DNA from: Malaya genurostris
Lineage: Eukaryota; Arthropoda; Insecta; Diptera; Culicidae
Assembly: GCF_030247185.1 (NCBI RefSeq)
Contig: NC_080572.1
Span: 95,715,198 to 95,779,197 of the forward strand
Reading direction: 5' to 3'
DNA: 64,000 bases
The notes beneath the pieces are model-generated. The model saw nothing but the letters and a program-made list of their open reading frames with translations. It did no database searches and was not told where the DNA came from. Positions within the stretch are counted from its first letter, which is position 1; each line of letters opens with the position of its first letter. This document shows, one piece after another, positions 45,212-55,665 of the stretch. Position numbers and translations under genes: made by a program.

Positions 45212-48200
45212 TTTTTTTTATTCAATAATATAATATAATATTAAGGCACACTGCTTAAGCTCTAAGATGCCAAGGGTATTTACTAATCTTAATTATCGTC
45301 TAACTTAAAACTAGAGTAGTATCATTATGTAATATAGTATCTGGCGATCGGTAGTGGCCGGTGAATTGAATTTAGGATGAGATGATTCCAGATGGCGATG
45401 GTAATTTTCTATGTTGGCCGCATTCTTCGGTCCGTGAGGGTCCGCGGGAAACACCCCCAGGCTACGAAGGCCCGGCGGGTGGCCCGCATGCTGGTCATTG
45501 ACTGGAGCGGTCTTCCGGTGATGGTGATGTTACGGAAGAGAATGAAAAAAAGAAGTAAATATTGTGGGAAACGGGGTAAAAAAGGGGTGTGGGAACAAAA
45601 TGTTTGAAAACGACAGAGATCTAATTAGTTGCCATCGAGATGGTGAAAAAACAGGGAAAGGGGAACGAAAAAGTTAGTGACAAAAAAAAAAGATCTTGTT
45701 AATTCCAATGAAGATGGTGAACAGGGACGGGGATCGAGAGAATCGGGCGGATGTTAGTGTCGAACCTGTAGGTGGAGATTATATTTTCTGAGCGAGAATA
45801 ACACATTACACTTGTATATCAATGTGTTTAAGGTACTGGTATATGAGAAGCATATATGAACTATCCCGACTCGCCAACACATCCCGAACCGGAACCTCAG
45901 GTGGTCTACCTCGGGCCCTAAGGGATTCCAGTAGCTTCGACCTGGCGTCACGATACTCTACGCACGACCACACGACATGCTCGATGTCCTGATAACCGTC
46001 GCCACAGGTGCAGAGCCCGTTCTCCACGATCCCGATACGCCGGAGATGTGCGTTGAATGTATAGTGATTTGACATGAGCCGTGACATAACGCGAATGAAA
46101 TCACGACTCATGTTCATCCCCTTGAACCAAGGTTTCGTCGATACCTTAGGGATAATGGAGTGTAGCCATCGTCCCAGTTCGCCATTCGTCCATGAAGTTT
46201 GCCAACTTTCGAGAGTTTTCTGACGAGAAATACTGAAAAATTCATTGAAGCAGATTGGTCTTTCATAAATATCACCTTCCAATGCGCCCACTTTAGCCAA
46301 TAAGTCTGCCTTTTCATTGCCCGGAATGGAACAATGCGAAGGGACCCAGACTAACGATATTAAATAAGACCGTTCAGATAAAGTTCTCAAATGTTCCCGT
46401 ATTTTCCCCAGGAAATATGGGGGATACATTCCTGGCTTCATTGCCCGGAGAGCTTCTATTGAACTTAGACTGTCCGTGACAATGAAGTAATGGTCTTTGG
46501 GCATGGTTTCAATGATCTCGAGGGTGTACTGAATAGCAGCTAATTCTGCGACGTAAACTGAAGCCGGATCACTGAGTTTGTAAGAAGCGGTGATGTTTTG
46601 ATTGAAGATGCCGAAGCCTGTGGACTCGTTGATGTTTGATCCGTCAGTGTAAAACACCTTTTCACAGTTGACTGTTCTAAATTTATTATAAAAAATATTT
46701 GGGGCCACTTGAGGGCGCACGTGATCCGGAATTCCACGAATTTCTTCTCTCATGGATGTGTCGAAAAACACAGTAGAATCAGAAGTATCCAAGAAATGAG
46801 CACGGTTGGAAACAAACGAAGAAGGATTAATATTCTGAGCCATGTAATCAAAATACAAGGACATAAAACGGGTTTGAGAGTTAAGCTCAACTAACCTTTC
46901 GAAGTTTTCAATCACCAGAGGATTCAAAATGTCGCATCGAATGAGCAAACGATATGAGAGATCCCAGAACCGGTTTTTCAGTGGAAGAACGCCCGCCAGC
47001 ACTTCGAGGCTCATCGTATGAGTCGATTGCATGCAACCCAAGGCAATACGCAAACAACGATACTGAATTCTTTCCAGCTTGATGAAATGAGTGTTCGCCA
47101 CTGATCGGAAGCAGAAGCATCCATATTCCATAACGGACAATATCGTTGTTTGGTACAACCTGATCAGGTCTCCTGGGTGAGCACCCCACCAAGTTCCGGT
47201 TATTGTACGAAGAAAGTTGATTCTCTGCTGGCATTTTTGTTTCAGATACCTAATGTGACATCCCCAGGTGCCTTTGGAGTCGAACCAGACCCCGAGATAT
47301 TTAAATGTGAAGGCCTGAGCTATGGTTTCACCCCCTAGTTGAAGCTGTAATTGTGCTGGTTCTCGCTTCCTCGAAAATACAACCAGCTCAGTTTTCTCCG
47401 TAGAGAACTCGATACCCATTTGAAGAGCCCATGATGATAAGTTGTCGAGAGTATCTTGTAATGGTCCTTGGAGATCGGCAGCTTTGGGTCCTATAATAGA
47501 CACAACGCTGTCGTCGGCAAGTTGTCTTAGCGTGCAAGATGTGTTGATACATTCATCGATATTACTTACGTAAAAATTGTATAAAAGGGGGCTTAAGCAT
47601 GAGCCCTGAGGAAGACCCATGTAGCTGAATCGTATTGTCGACAAATCACCATGCGCAAAGTACATGTGTTTCTCAGACAATAGATTATGTAAAAAGTTGT
47701 TCAAAACTGGCGAAAGACCATGCTGATGCAACTTCTCAGATAGGATATTTATAGAAACTGAGTCAGAAGCCCCCTTAATGTCTAGGAAAACTGATGCCAT
47801 TTGTTCTTTACGAGCAAATGCCATTTGAATTTCTGTTGAGAGCAACGCAAGACAATCGTTCGTTCCTTTGCCCCTGCGGAAACCAAATTGTGTATCTGAA
47901 AGTAAACCATTAGTTTCGACCCAATTGTCTAGACGAAACAGAATCATTTTTTCGAACAATTTCCGGATACAGGAAAGCATAGCAATCGGCCGATACGAAT
48001 TGTGATCGGAGGCTGGTTTCCCTGGTTTTTGAATGGCGATAACTCTGACTTGTCTCCAGTCGTGTGGGACAATATTACCCGTGAGGAACTTGTTGAATAA
48101 ATTCAGCAAGCGCCTTTTGGCGGGGTCAGGCAGATTTTTCAACAAGTTGAATTTTATTCTGTCTAATCCCGGGGCTTTATTGTTACATGACAAAAGTGCA

Positions 48201-48603
48201 AGTGAGAGCTCTACCATCGAAAACGGTGATTCGTTTGTATTTGGTGTCGCGGCGCGGGTGATCTTCTGTTCCGGAACAGAGTCTGGGCATACTTTTTTAG
48301 CGAAATCGAATATCCAGCGGTTGGAGTATTCCTCGCTTTCATTCGTGGTGTTATGATTGCGCATTCGTCGGGCTGTGTTCCAAAGAGTGCTCATAGATGT
48401 TTCTTTCGTTAAGCCGTCTATAAACCGACGCCAGTAACCGCGTTTCTTGGCTCTAATCAAGTTCTTAGTTTTAACGTCTAACGCCGCGTAATTCCGGTAA
48501 TTATCAGGTGTTCCATTTTTTCTGAATTTTTTATACGCGGAGGCTCTCTCCGCGTTTAAATTTGTGCACTCTTTGTCCCACCACGGGTTGGGAGGACGGA
48601 TGT
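45212..48603 (-). mobile_element. RNase H-bearing LINE (I-group), 5'-truncated, with 16-bp duplication
   Basis: Bounded by the 16-bp direct repeat. The 5' end is cut at the end of the endonuclease domain (minus strand RPPNPWWDKECTNLNAERAS at about 48,600), so ORF1 and most of the nuclease were never copied. The 3' UTR (45,212-45,805) is GC-rich around 45,415-45,500 and holds two related GAAGATGGTGAACAGGG-like words. The perfect duplication and open ORF indicate a recent insertion. Confidence 0.9.
45806..48460 (-). CDS. LINE ORF2 fragment: reverse transcriptase plus RNase H, 884 aa
   Basis: In-frame coding continues upstream to about 48,603, so 884 aa from the first Met understates it. RT motifs: NNKAPGLDRIKFNLLK (93-108), VIAIQKPGKPASDHNSYRPI (140-159), ASVFLDIKGASDSVSI (catalytic Asp 227), MGLPQGSCLSPLLYNF (281-296) and RQLADDSVVS (LADD 314-317). 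RNase H: FYTDGSNINESTGFGIF (Asp606), VAELAAI (Glu639), IVTDSLSSIEA (Asp663) and PGNEKADLLAK (Asp719), with WVPSH before it. A C-terminal CTCGDGYQDIEHVVWSC finger follows. RNase H in a LINE points to the I/LOA-type group; exact clade not determined. No stop or frameshift. Confidence 0.9.
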   Translation of the reverse strand: MIRAKKRGYWRRFIDGLTKETSMSTLWNTARRMRNHNTTNESEEYSNRWIFDFAKKVCPDSVPEQKITRAATPNTNESPFSMVELSLALLSCNNKAPGLDRIKFNLLKNLPDPAKRRLLNLFNKFLTGNIVPHDWRQVRVIAIQKPGKPASDHNSYRPIAMLSCIRKLFEKMILFRLDNWVETNGLLSDTQFGFRRGKGTNDCLALLSTEIQMAFARKEQMASVFLDIKGASDSVSINILSEKLHQHGLSPVLNNFLHNLLSEKHMYFAHGDLSTIRFSYMGLPQGSCLSPLLYNFYVSNIDECINTSCTLRQLADDSVVSIIGPKAADLQGPLQDTLDNLSSWALQMGIEFSTEKTELVVFSRKREPAQLQLQLGGETIAQAFTFKYLGVWFDSKGTWGCHIRYLKQKCQQRINFLRTITGTWWGAHPGDLIRLYQTTILSVMEYGCFCFRSVANTHFIKLERIQYRCLRIALGCMQSTHTMSLEVLAGVLPLKNRFWDLSYRLLIRCDILNPLVIENFERLVELNSQTRFMSLYFDYMAQNINPSSFVSNRAHFLDTSDSTVFFDTSMREEIRGIPDHVRPQVAPNIFYNKFRTVNCEKVFYTDGSNINESTGFGIFNQNITASYKLSDPASVYVAELAAIQYTLEIIETMPKDHYFIVTDSLSSIEALRAMKPGMYPPYFLGKIREHLRTLSERSYLISLVWVPSHCSIPGNEKADLLAKVGALEGDIYERPICFNEFFSISRQKTLESWQTSWTNGELGRWLHSIIPKVSTKPWFKGMNMSRDFIRVMSRLMSNHYTFNAHLRRIGIVENGLCTCGDGYQDIEHVVWSCVEYRDARSKLLESLRARGRPPEVPVRDVLASRDSSYMLLIYQYLKHIDIQV

Positions 48604-48619
48604 TAACATTGTTCGCGTT
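48604..48619. repeat. Target-site duplication, right
   Basis: TAACATTGTTCGCGTT, identical to 45,196-45,211, abutting the truncated 5' end of the LINE. Confidence 0.85.
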
Positions 48620-48914
48620 GATTCAACTATTTGCAATGTTTAAACCAAATAAAATCGATTTATTTTTCAACTAACAGAATTTTGTTTCAGTAACAACACC
48701 AGTTATTTCAACTAAAATATTTGTTGAAATTGAAAGGTATGTGTCCTCACTAATTGACAGCATTTTTTCCAAACAGTTAAATTCGGTGTTTCAACCATCG
48801 TTTCTGCTAATCGTAAAACAAAAATGACAGTTTAGTTAAAACAACAATCGATTAGTTGTACCAAATTTTAACCAATCGAATTCAGAAAATCAACTAATAT
48901 TCTGGTTGAAATGG

Positions 48915-49490
48915 GATCGCAGGCGGTTCCGTGTACAAAGGGATTTTGTATGTATTACACAATACAAGTAGGTTTAGAATTTTCCCTACACAAAAATCTC
49001 AGAATTGCGGAAGCAAATGATGTCTTCATGGTAATAACCAAATCATATATATATATAACAGGGCTGAAAAGTCACCACTTGTGGCTGAACACCCAATTTA
49101 AATCTTAATAATTTAATTTTAACTCATATTCCAATAAATAGTTATTAAAAAAAAAAAAAAAAAAAAAAAGGGATTTTGTATTTATTGTTATCACACTCAA
49201 CGCTGTGCCCCTCGTTGTTAACTGAAGCGAATGCGATTGCATCCCTTTCACGTTTAAACATAGTGTAAATACAGTTAGACGCCTTGTTGAATTGAATCTC
49301 AGTCACATTATTAGCGTATAGATGCATTTGTTCTTTAACTAAGATTTTAATTGCGTTTACTGCTGGTCTAACTTTACAGCACTTGAAATCTGTACAGACT
49401 GAATTTGGTCTTGTAGGCCAAGTTTCAGGTTTTGTTAAGGAGCAAGACTCTTTGCGAGCGTATGAGTAATGCCAACAATGTGTGCGTAAA
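48915..49490 (-). pseudogene. LINE ORF1 remnant, copy 3, split by a retrocopy
   Basis: Minus-strand text NSVCTDFKCCKVRPAVNAIK, MHLYANNVTEIQFNKASNCI and FKRERDAIAFASVNNEGHSV, ECDNNKYKIPF is the N-terminal part of the same ORF1 family as copies 1 and 2 (compare FRRKRDAIAFASVNNEVHSV). The reading runs into the poly(A) of the retrocopy at 49,169 and would resume beyond 48,937. Confidence 0.7.
48937..49181 (+). mobile_element. Short retrocopy with poly(A), AATAAA and 15-bp duplication
   Basis: AAAGGGATTTTGTAT occurs at 48,937-48,951 and again at 49,167-49,181. Between them lie about 195 bp ending with AATAAA at 49,133-49,138, eight bases, then a run of 23 A (49,147-49,169, including the first bases of the duplication). 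Target-site duplication, poly(A) signal and tail together are the signature of LINE-driven retroposition. The copied sequence has no ORF I recognise. It may be the 3' UTR of a host mRNA, a truncated LINE 3' end or a SINE-like transcript. Confidence 0.8.
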
Positions 49491-49499
49491 AACAAATTC

Positions 49500-51420
49500 C
49501 GGCGGTTCTTTTCCTGATTTTACTCAATAAATCTTCCATATGGTTGAAAAATAAACCAAACGGTTCATACTGCTTAAAATTGCAATTCAAGAAAAGCGAA
49601 AATCTTAGTCTAAAACTCTTCCATTTTCCTTAAAACTGCTCGAGAAAAATTATTTCAGTTTCAGCTTACTTCCACTGACACATTTGTTTATCTACAAACA
49701 CATTCCTATATGGATTTCCTCTTGCAGAAATTATTGCGATATAAAGATTTACGTACCTTCTATAAGTAAACCCGCAAAAAAGAAACCTTTATTTTAACAC
49801 GCGAAAGGCAATGGGTATGGAATGTTGTCGTAAAACTATTTATTTTTCCGGCAAACTGCTTTTGTAACAGAAAATATTTAGTTTTGTTTATTTTGTGTAG
49901 CGCAATCTAATACGAATGCGTTAAAGCAGTGTTGCTAACTTTTTTTATTAGGGAATTAAAATCTACATTCATAAAATGTAAGCAATTTTCCATTAAACGT
50001 TGGTGAAAAATTTATCAAAACTGATATTTCATCCAAGATGTCAGGCTTACCATTCATTTGAGAATAAATTATTGTTAAAAAAGATTCTTTGAAACTCAAT
50101 CGTGCAATCCACTTTGAAAAACTCGGTGCACTGCATATATGAATACACAGATCTATGGCATACGTACCAAATAAAATGTACGTAATACACAAATTACCAA
50201 CACAAGTTAACTTGGTTTACTCTTGGTCCTTAAATCGTATTTGCCCATTTCGCACATTCTATTGTTCACTACACTGTATTGTCTGTGTATTTGTTTTATT
50301 ATTTTGTATTTTATCTCATCTGCAAAATTCCTCGAGCCAATAATTCCGTGTGGTGCAGGGTCGGGTTACGCCACGATCGGAAATTGTTCATACCACAAGC
50401 CGTTTCGCACCGAAACCCTTTTTCAGGTCTTAATGATATAAGTGCCAACTTTTCGCCAGTATTGTATTTAAGGAATCAAATAAGACAAGAGTTTCTAATT
50501 AATGCGAAGTGACTTTCCCGGTTCATTCAAATATGCTGTTTGCTTTCATGCTGACAGCTGTTGTTCTTCATTTCGAAATAGGCCCGGTTAAACAACACCA
50601 GCACATTTCTTCGATTTCGGATTACATTACCTATTCAATACTTTCGGAAATTTCAACAGGCTTCTGAAATTGACTACCAGCGCTCCAGCTGCTACAAATA
50701 GGATCCGGAGTCAGCAACAATTGCGAAGGGTGAAATTTTAACCTCGTTAAACTTTAGAGGCAAAGTCATTATTACCCGGTACAAGTGCACAAACAAGAGT
50801 CTCCCAAAGAATAATAAAATGAATTGTGGCTTTTTCGATTTTCGAAAAGCTGCTGCATTTGGAATCTGCTCTCTTTGTGTTCAAAACGCCAGATGCTGGA
50901 GGGTGCTAGCTCAAGCATTTCGGAGGACACATCTTTGCAACTAAATAAATTTTGAGATGGAATAGGTGGTAGGTGGTGCGGGAAAAATGAGTCTTTCAGA
51001 TAGGGTTAAAGAGAAAATTGTTCTGTTTATATTTATTGTTAAACTTTCACAATGATAGAACTTTACTGTGGTAGATGTTTGGTGCCTGTGCATGTGCACA
51101 ATGTATCCAGCAGACATACAGATATAGCAATAGAGAACACCCGCGACTAACGAGCGTTTCCGTAGATCACCGACAAATTTTGGATTGCCAGTAGATAATA
51201 TAGGAGAATGGTTATCTCGAACAAGAGTGAACTCTGAAATGCTGGTTAGCATAACAATGGGGTTCAACCTACTATGCTTACTCATGACTAAGAGGATTTG
51301 TTAAAGTTGTGATATATCGTAAGTCGGAGAGTTTTTTTTCTTGCTTGTGCACCTAAACCCACGCTAGACTTTGATTGCTACTAAATTAGTATCAGCTGTT
51401 GTTCGCCGGAAGGATAGCTA
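49500..51420. other. No gene recognised
   Basis: About 1.9 kb of AT-rich DNA. The ORFs at 50,155-50,512 and 50,941-51,285 overlap one another in different frames and show no motif. Confidence 0.4.
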
Positions 51421-51425
51421 CTGTA

Positions 51426-52324
51426 CAGGGTCCGCATCAAACATTTTCTTTGAACTAGCGGTTATTTCGACATTGGTAACCTTAATGTCACTTCTGATTT
51501 GATAGAAATTTAGTTTTATCCTTCCGCTGAACGAAAATGGTTGTGTATACACTTGAGGAACGCGTGAAAACAGTGCAGTTGTACTTTGAAAATCATGGTA
51601 ATGTTGCGGAATGTGTTCCAAAAAATCATCTTCTCGGATGAGGCACTTTTTTATCTCGGCGGGTATGTTAATAAGCAAAATTGTCGCATGTGGGGGACGG
51701 AAAATCCGCACGTTATAATGGAGAAGCCGATGCATCCTCAGAGAGTGACGGTTTGGTGCGGATTTTGGTCTGGCGGCATCATTTTGCCATTTTTCTTCGA
51801 GAATAAGGCAGGAGCCGCCGCTACCGCGCCATGATTAGCGATTGGTTCTTCCCGCTACTTAAAGAGGAAGACTTGAACACTATTTGGTTCCAACAATTCG
51901 GCACTCCGTGCCACACAGCCAACGCTACGATCGATGTTCTGCGCACAGTCTTCGAAGATCGAATTATCAGTCGAAATTCGGATGTCGTTGGGCCGCCTCT
52001 GAGCTGTGATTTGACGCCGTTAGACTATTATCTTTGGGGGGCTGTCAAAGATAAGTGTTATGTGTACAAGCCATTATCCAAGCCTTGAAGTACAACATTC
52101 GTGCAGCCATTGCTGAAATAAAGCTGCACACAAACGAAAATGTACTAAAAAACTGGACCGACTGTATGGCATACTGCAAGGCCAGCCGAGGCAGCCATTT
52201 GAAAGAAATTATATTTCACAATTAACCGGAAGCATTGTACTTTAATATGAAAAAATAAATTTTGAAATCGGATGTACCGTTTGTGTTTTATTGCATGTTT
52301 AAAATAAGTTACATGGCGGACCCT
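51426..52324 (+). mobile_element. DD41D element with short inverted ends
   Basis: CAGGGTCCGC at 51,426-51,435 and GCGGACCCTG at 52,315-52,324 are inverted ends flanked by TA (51,424-51,425 and 52,325-52,326). The 899-bp length reflects an internal deletion in the transposase gene. This terminal family differs from those at 11.8 and 24.1 kb. Confidence 0.8.
51537..52225 (+). pseudogene. DD41D transposase, deleted and mutated
   Basis: MVVYTLEERVKTVQLYFENH is the N-terminal helix. It runs straight into text before KIIFSDEALFYLGGYVNKQN (first Asp block) in another frame, so the DNA-binding region is deleted. Then come NCRMWGTENPHVIMEKPMHP, TVWCGFWSGGIILPFFFENK, a frame break, TIWFQQFGTPCHTANATIDV and SCDLTPLDYYLWGAVKDKCY. 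The second catalytic Asp is replaced by Phe (QQF for QQD). The tail GSHLKEIIFHN ends at 52,225. Inactive. Confidence 0.85.
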
Positions 52325-52518
52325 GTATATTGTTAAATCCGGCCATTTAGACATAAATTCGAAAGTTTTTATGTGTTTATGTGCTAATTGAAATAGCTGT
52401 TATGTGCTAATTGAAATAGCCGATAGTTCCGAAAAATAAAAAAAAATTAAAAATTAACGATTTTCTGAGAACATAATTGCTAAGATTCAAAGTCGAACTT
52501 CTAATACCTTCGTATAAC

Positions 52519-52660
52519 ACATGGGCTGAAAAGTTCCGGTCCTAACAAAGAGAACACGACTTTTTTGGCTCAAAATCAACTTTATTCATCAACGTAATCT
52601 CCATCAAGAGCAACGCAATCATTCCAGCGCCGCTCTAACATTTCAATACACCAAAACCTC
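52519..52660 (-). pseudogene. Mariner 3'-end fragment
   Basis: On the minus strand CIEMLERRWNDCVALDGDYV, DE, stop is the typical mariner C-terminus (ERW...C...DGDYV). The terminal repeat GGGCTGAAAAGTTCCGGTCC is at the left. The rest of the element is missing. Confidence 0.7.
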
Positions 52661-54384
52661 AATTTATGTGCCTTATATATGTATCAGGTGTACAACTTTG
52701 CTTCCGCCGTTTTCCGATAGGTGGCTGTACCGGCTGAGGCTGGTTAAAATACATAGATGATAATGCCTTTAAAGTGAGTGTGTACAGTGCCTAACTAATT
52801 GTCATCGCCGTTTCAGTGACAGTTGTTCTTGTTTTTGTATTATTCACGCTCGAAAATGTCTGTTTATGTGCCCAATTCTCGCCATTTCACAGTGGTATGT
52901 ATCGACGAAAACGTGAACTTAATTCTCTAGCTGCTAAACCGTTGATCCGATATACATAGTTCCTTTGGAGAACTCATTCACAAAAATATACCTCGTGATT
53001 TAATCACAATAAAACATGTGCAAAGCCTACTACGATAAAAGTTCATTTCAACAACTTTTTTCCCTTAAGAGATAGAAAAACGATGTCTTCTACAAAGTTT
53101 TAGAACTTCTAACGAGAAAAAACTTTGCCGAAGAAGTTATAGGTCTAAAGCAAAAAGTTTCGGATATATGAAGCAATTCCGTTTGAAATTGCTTAAAATC
53201 AATTTTTTGTACATAACTTTTTTCACAATTATTTTCAGTGTCTACTATGTTCGAGACAATTACTAAAAGCGTAAAATTACATATTTTTGTTGAAGACTGT
53301 GCACGGTTTGGCTTTTTCCTTAAAAAGTTTTTTAACATTTAAACTTTTATATACACTAACTTTAACTATTAATAGGAAGCAGGGTCGCAGACCAAAAGGC
53401 ACATAGATATACTTTTTGGAAAGCTTAAATCAAGTAATATAAAGTTACGAAGTGTGTAGCGTGGCCCTTTTAAATTGTGTGAATGAGACAACAAAGTATA
53501 GAGTGCTTTTTTGTCCATTTTCTTAGCAAAAACATTGGTTAAACGACTATTTTTGGTTTATTAAAAGGAGCTTTGTAGGAAATGTTCAAAAAATGGAATC
53601 GGTCGTTAGTGTAGGTGCAATGGTGTAATGATTGAATATAATTTCATGATGCATTCTTGTATGCAATTGAACAAACTAAAGAAGCATGTTAACGTGCTCA
53701 TTAAATTTCGAAAAGTTTTACTTATACTTTTAATAGAATATTCCTCATCCGTTCTTTTAATTCCAATCCAATTCATTTCAAGGATGGTATCTTACACCAT
53801 TACCAGTACGCCTAAAAACAAATACGTTCTTATGAATAAAGCCATACACTGAAAAAAATAATGAAATTCACACGATTTCTAAATAAATAGTACTATGAAA
53901 TGGATATCAGTTGAATAAAAAATTCGATTCAAAACCATCCTCGATGTAAAACTAAATTGGAATACATTAATTTCAATGAATACTCGCTGAGGGTAAGTCA
54001 TAATAGTAAGCTATAGTGAAAAGTCTTCTCTTTCGTCCGGTGTTAAAACTAATGCTCTATTTTTTATACCTCGACTGCAGTTTCTTGCAAAAGTTGTTGC
54101 CTAAAGGTAACTTATCGATCGATATCACAAAAAACGGGTGATATGAATATAAACAATTTTATTAATGTACGTTTTTCCTAAGAAAATTGTCAAAAAAGCA
54201 CTCTATATTTTGTTAACTTTATATTACTTGATTTGAGCTTTCCAAAAAGTATATGTATGTTAGTGGGTTAGTGTTAGTGTATATAAAATTTTAAATGTTA
54301 AATAACCTTTTAAGGAAAGGGCCAAACCGAGCACAGTCTTCAACAAAAATGTGTAATTTTACGTTTTTAGTAATTGTCTTGAAC

Positions 54385-55130
54385 GGATCAGGGTCATTTC
54401 GCCGAAAGCCATTTCGCCGAAAGCCGTTTCGCCGAAAGTCATTTCGCCGAAAGGGTTATTTCGCCGAATGCCATTTCGCCGAATGCCATTTCGCCGAAAG
54501 GGTCATTTCGCCGAATCCTGAAATCGTCTTGAAATTGTAGTTATAATTGATTTAAATTAAGGACAAACGAAAGATGATAGCGTTAACGCTCGTTTTGTTA
54601 ACCTTCCATTGTACTTCTTGAATAATGATTCATTGTTGTACTCTTGAATAAAGATTGATTCGTGAACCTCAGAAAGTAGTTCCCAAGAAAACTGGTTGAC
54701 TAGTAAGCATCAAATCAATTGTATAGGTGTATCTACCAGGCAAATGTGAAAATGAAAAAATACTAATGCGGCTACGCCACATCGTTTTGGTTCCTGTGCT
54801 GTCTGACCTCGCTACCGCTCGTTCGGACCTAATTAAAGCAAAGAAACCTAGCTTTGAGTAGACCGGGCAAACGAGGCGGTTACAGGTTTGTATGCAAGAG
54901 GCCGCCGCTTCCGACGGCGGGTCGGCGGCCGACTCAGCTGGCGTCGGCTCGGCGGCTTTGTGCCGCCGAGCCATCTTGGCTTCGGTTATGTGGCTGCGCC
55001 ACATCAGTTATACAGGAGACATAACAAGCAGGAGATATGACCCTTACGGCGAAATGACCCTTTCGGCGAAATGACCTATTCGGCGAAACGGCTTTCGGCG
55101 AAATGGCTTTCGGCGATATGACCCGCTCCC
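54385..55130. mobile_element. MULE-like element with TTTCGCCGAAA arrays and 9-bp duplication
   Basis: GTCTTGAAC is duplicated at 54,376-54,384 and 55,131-55,139. The opposite arm of the host foldback shows the single-copy site (GTTCGAGAC, the inverse with one change), so the insertion is proved internally. The ends match for about 50 bp: GGGTCATTTCGCCGAAAGCC and the inverse of GGCTTTCGGCGATATGACCC. The left side holds about eight TTTCGCCGAA units, the right about five. The centre includes a GC-rich block (54,895-54,975). A 9-bp duplication with long repetitive ends fits Mutator-like elements. No transposase. The 111-aa minus ORF is unsupported. Confidence 0.75.
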
Positions 55131-55221
55131 GTCTTGAACATAGTAGACACTGAAAATAATTGTGAAAAAAGTTATGTACAAAAAATTGATTTTAAGTGAT
55201 TTCAAACGAAACCGCTTCATA

Positions 55222-55665
55222 ATTTCTTTTATATGCACTTCGTAAATTAAACTGGACAGCATTTCCTCTACCATCATATGAATCACGCTGCATGCTCATC
55301 AATATACTAACACTTAAAGAACGCCGCGACCTTGCAATGCTTTATTTTATCAGCGACATTATTTCTCAACGCATTCAATCACCTTCTTTATTATCGCAAC
55401 TAAATTTTTATACACCTAGCCGTCAATTACGAACCAGGAAATTATTTTTAGAAAGAAACACTAGAACAAATTATGCAAAATACAGTCCAGTCAATCGAAT
55501 AATGCGCCATTACAATCAATACTGCGAACATCTTGACCTTACTATGTCAAAAAATCAAATCAAATCTCAGCTTTGTCGTAGAAATAATGCGTAGTATGTA
55601 AGTGAACATTGTAAACAATTTATATGTAGTCTACATTTGCTTGACGAAATAAATAAATAAATAAA
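55222..55665 (+). mobile_element. Jockey-type LINE 3' end (444 bp), inserted in the foldback arm
   Basis: The frame at 55,292-55,594 reads LTLKERRDLAMLYFISDIIS, SLLSQLNFYTPSRQLRTRKL and RTNYAKYSPVNRIMRHYNQY, the usual C-terminus of Jockey-clade ORF2 ('R-R ... P-x-R-x-L-R ... N-Y ... S-P-x-x-R'). A 3' tail of AAATA repeats (55,648-55,665) follows. It is severely 5'-truncated. The intact opposite arm (GCTTCATATATCCGAAAC, inverted) defines the insertion site to within a few bases. Confidence 0.75.

Noticed and set aside
54669..55004. 111-aa minus-strand ORF with an Ala/Glu/Pro-rich start
   Set aside because: It lies in the GC-rich core of a non-autonomous element, has no motif, and is not a known transposase part.
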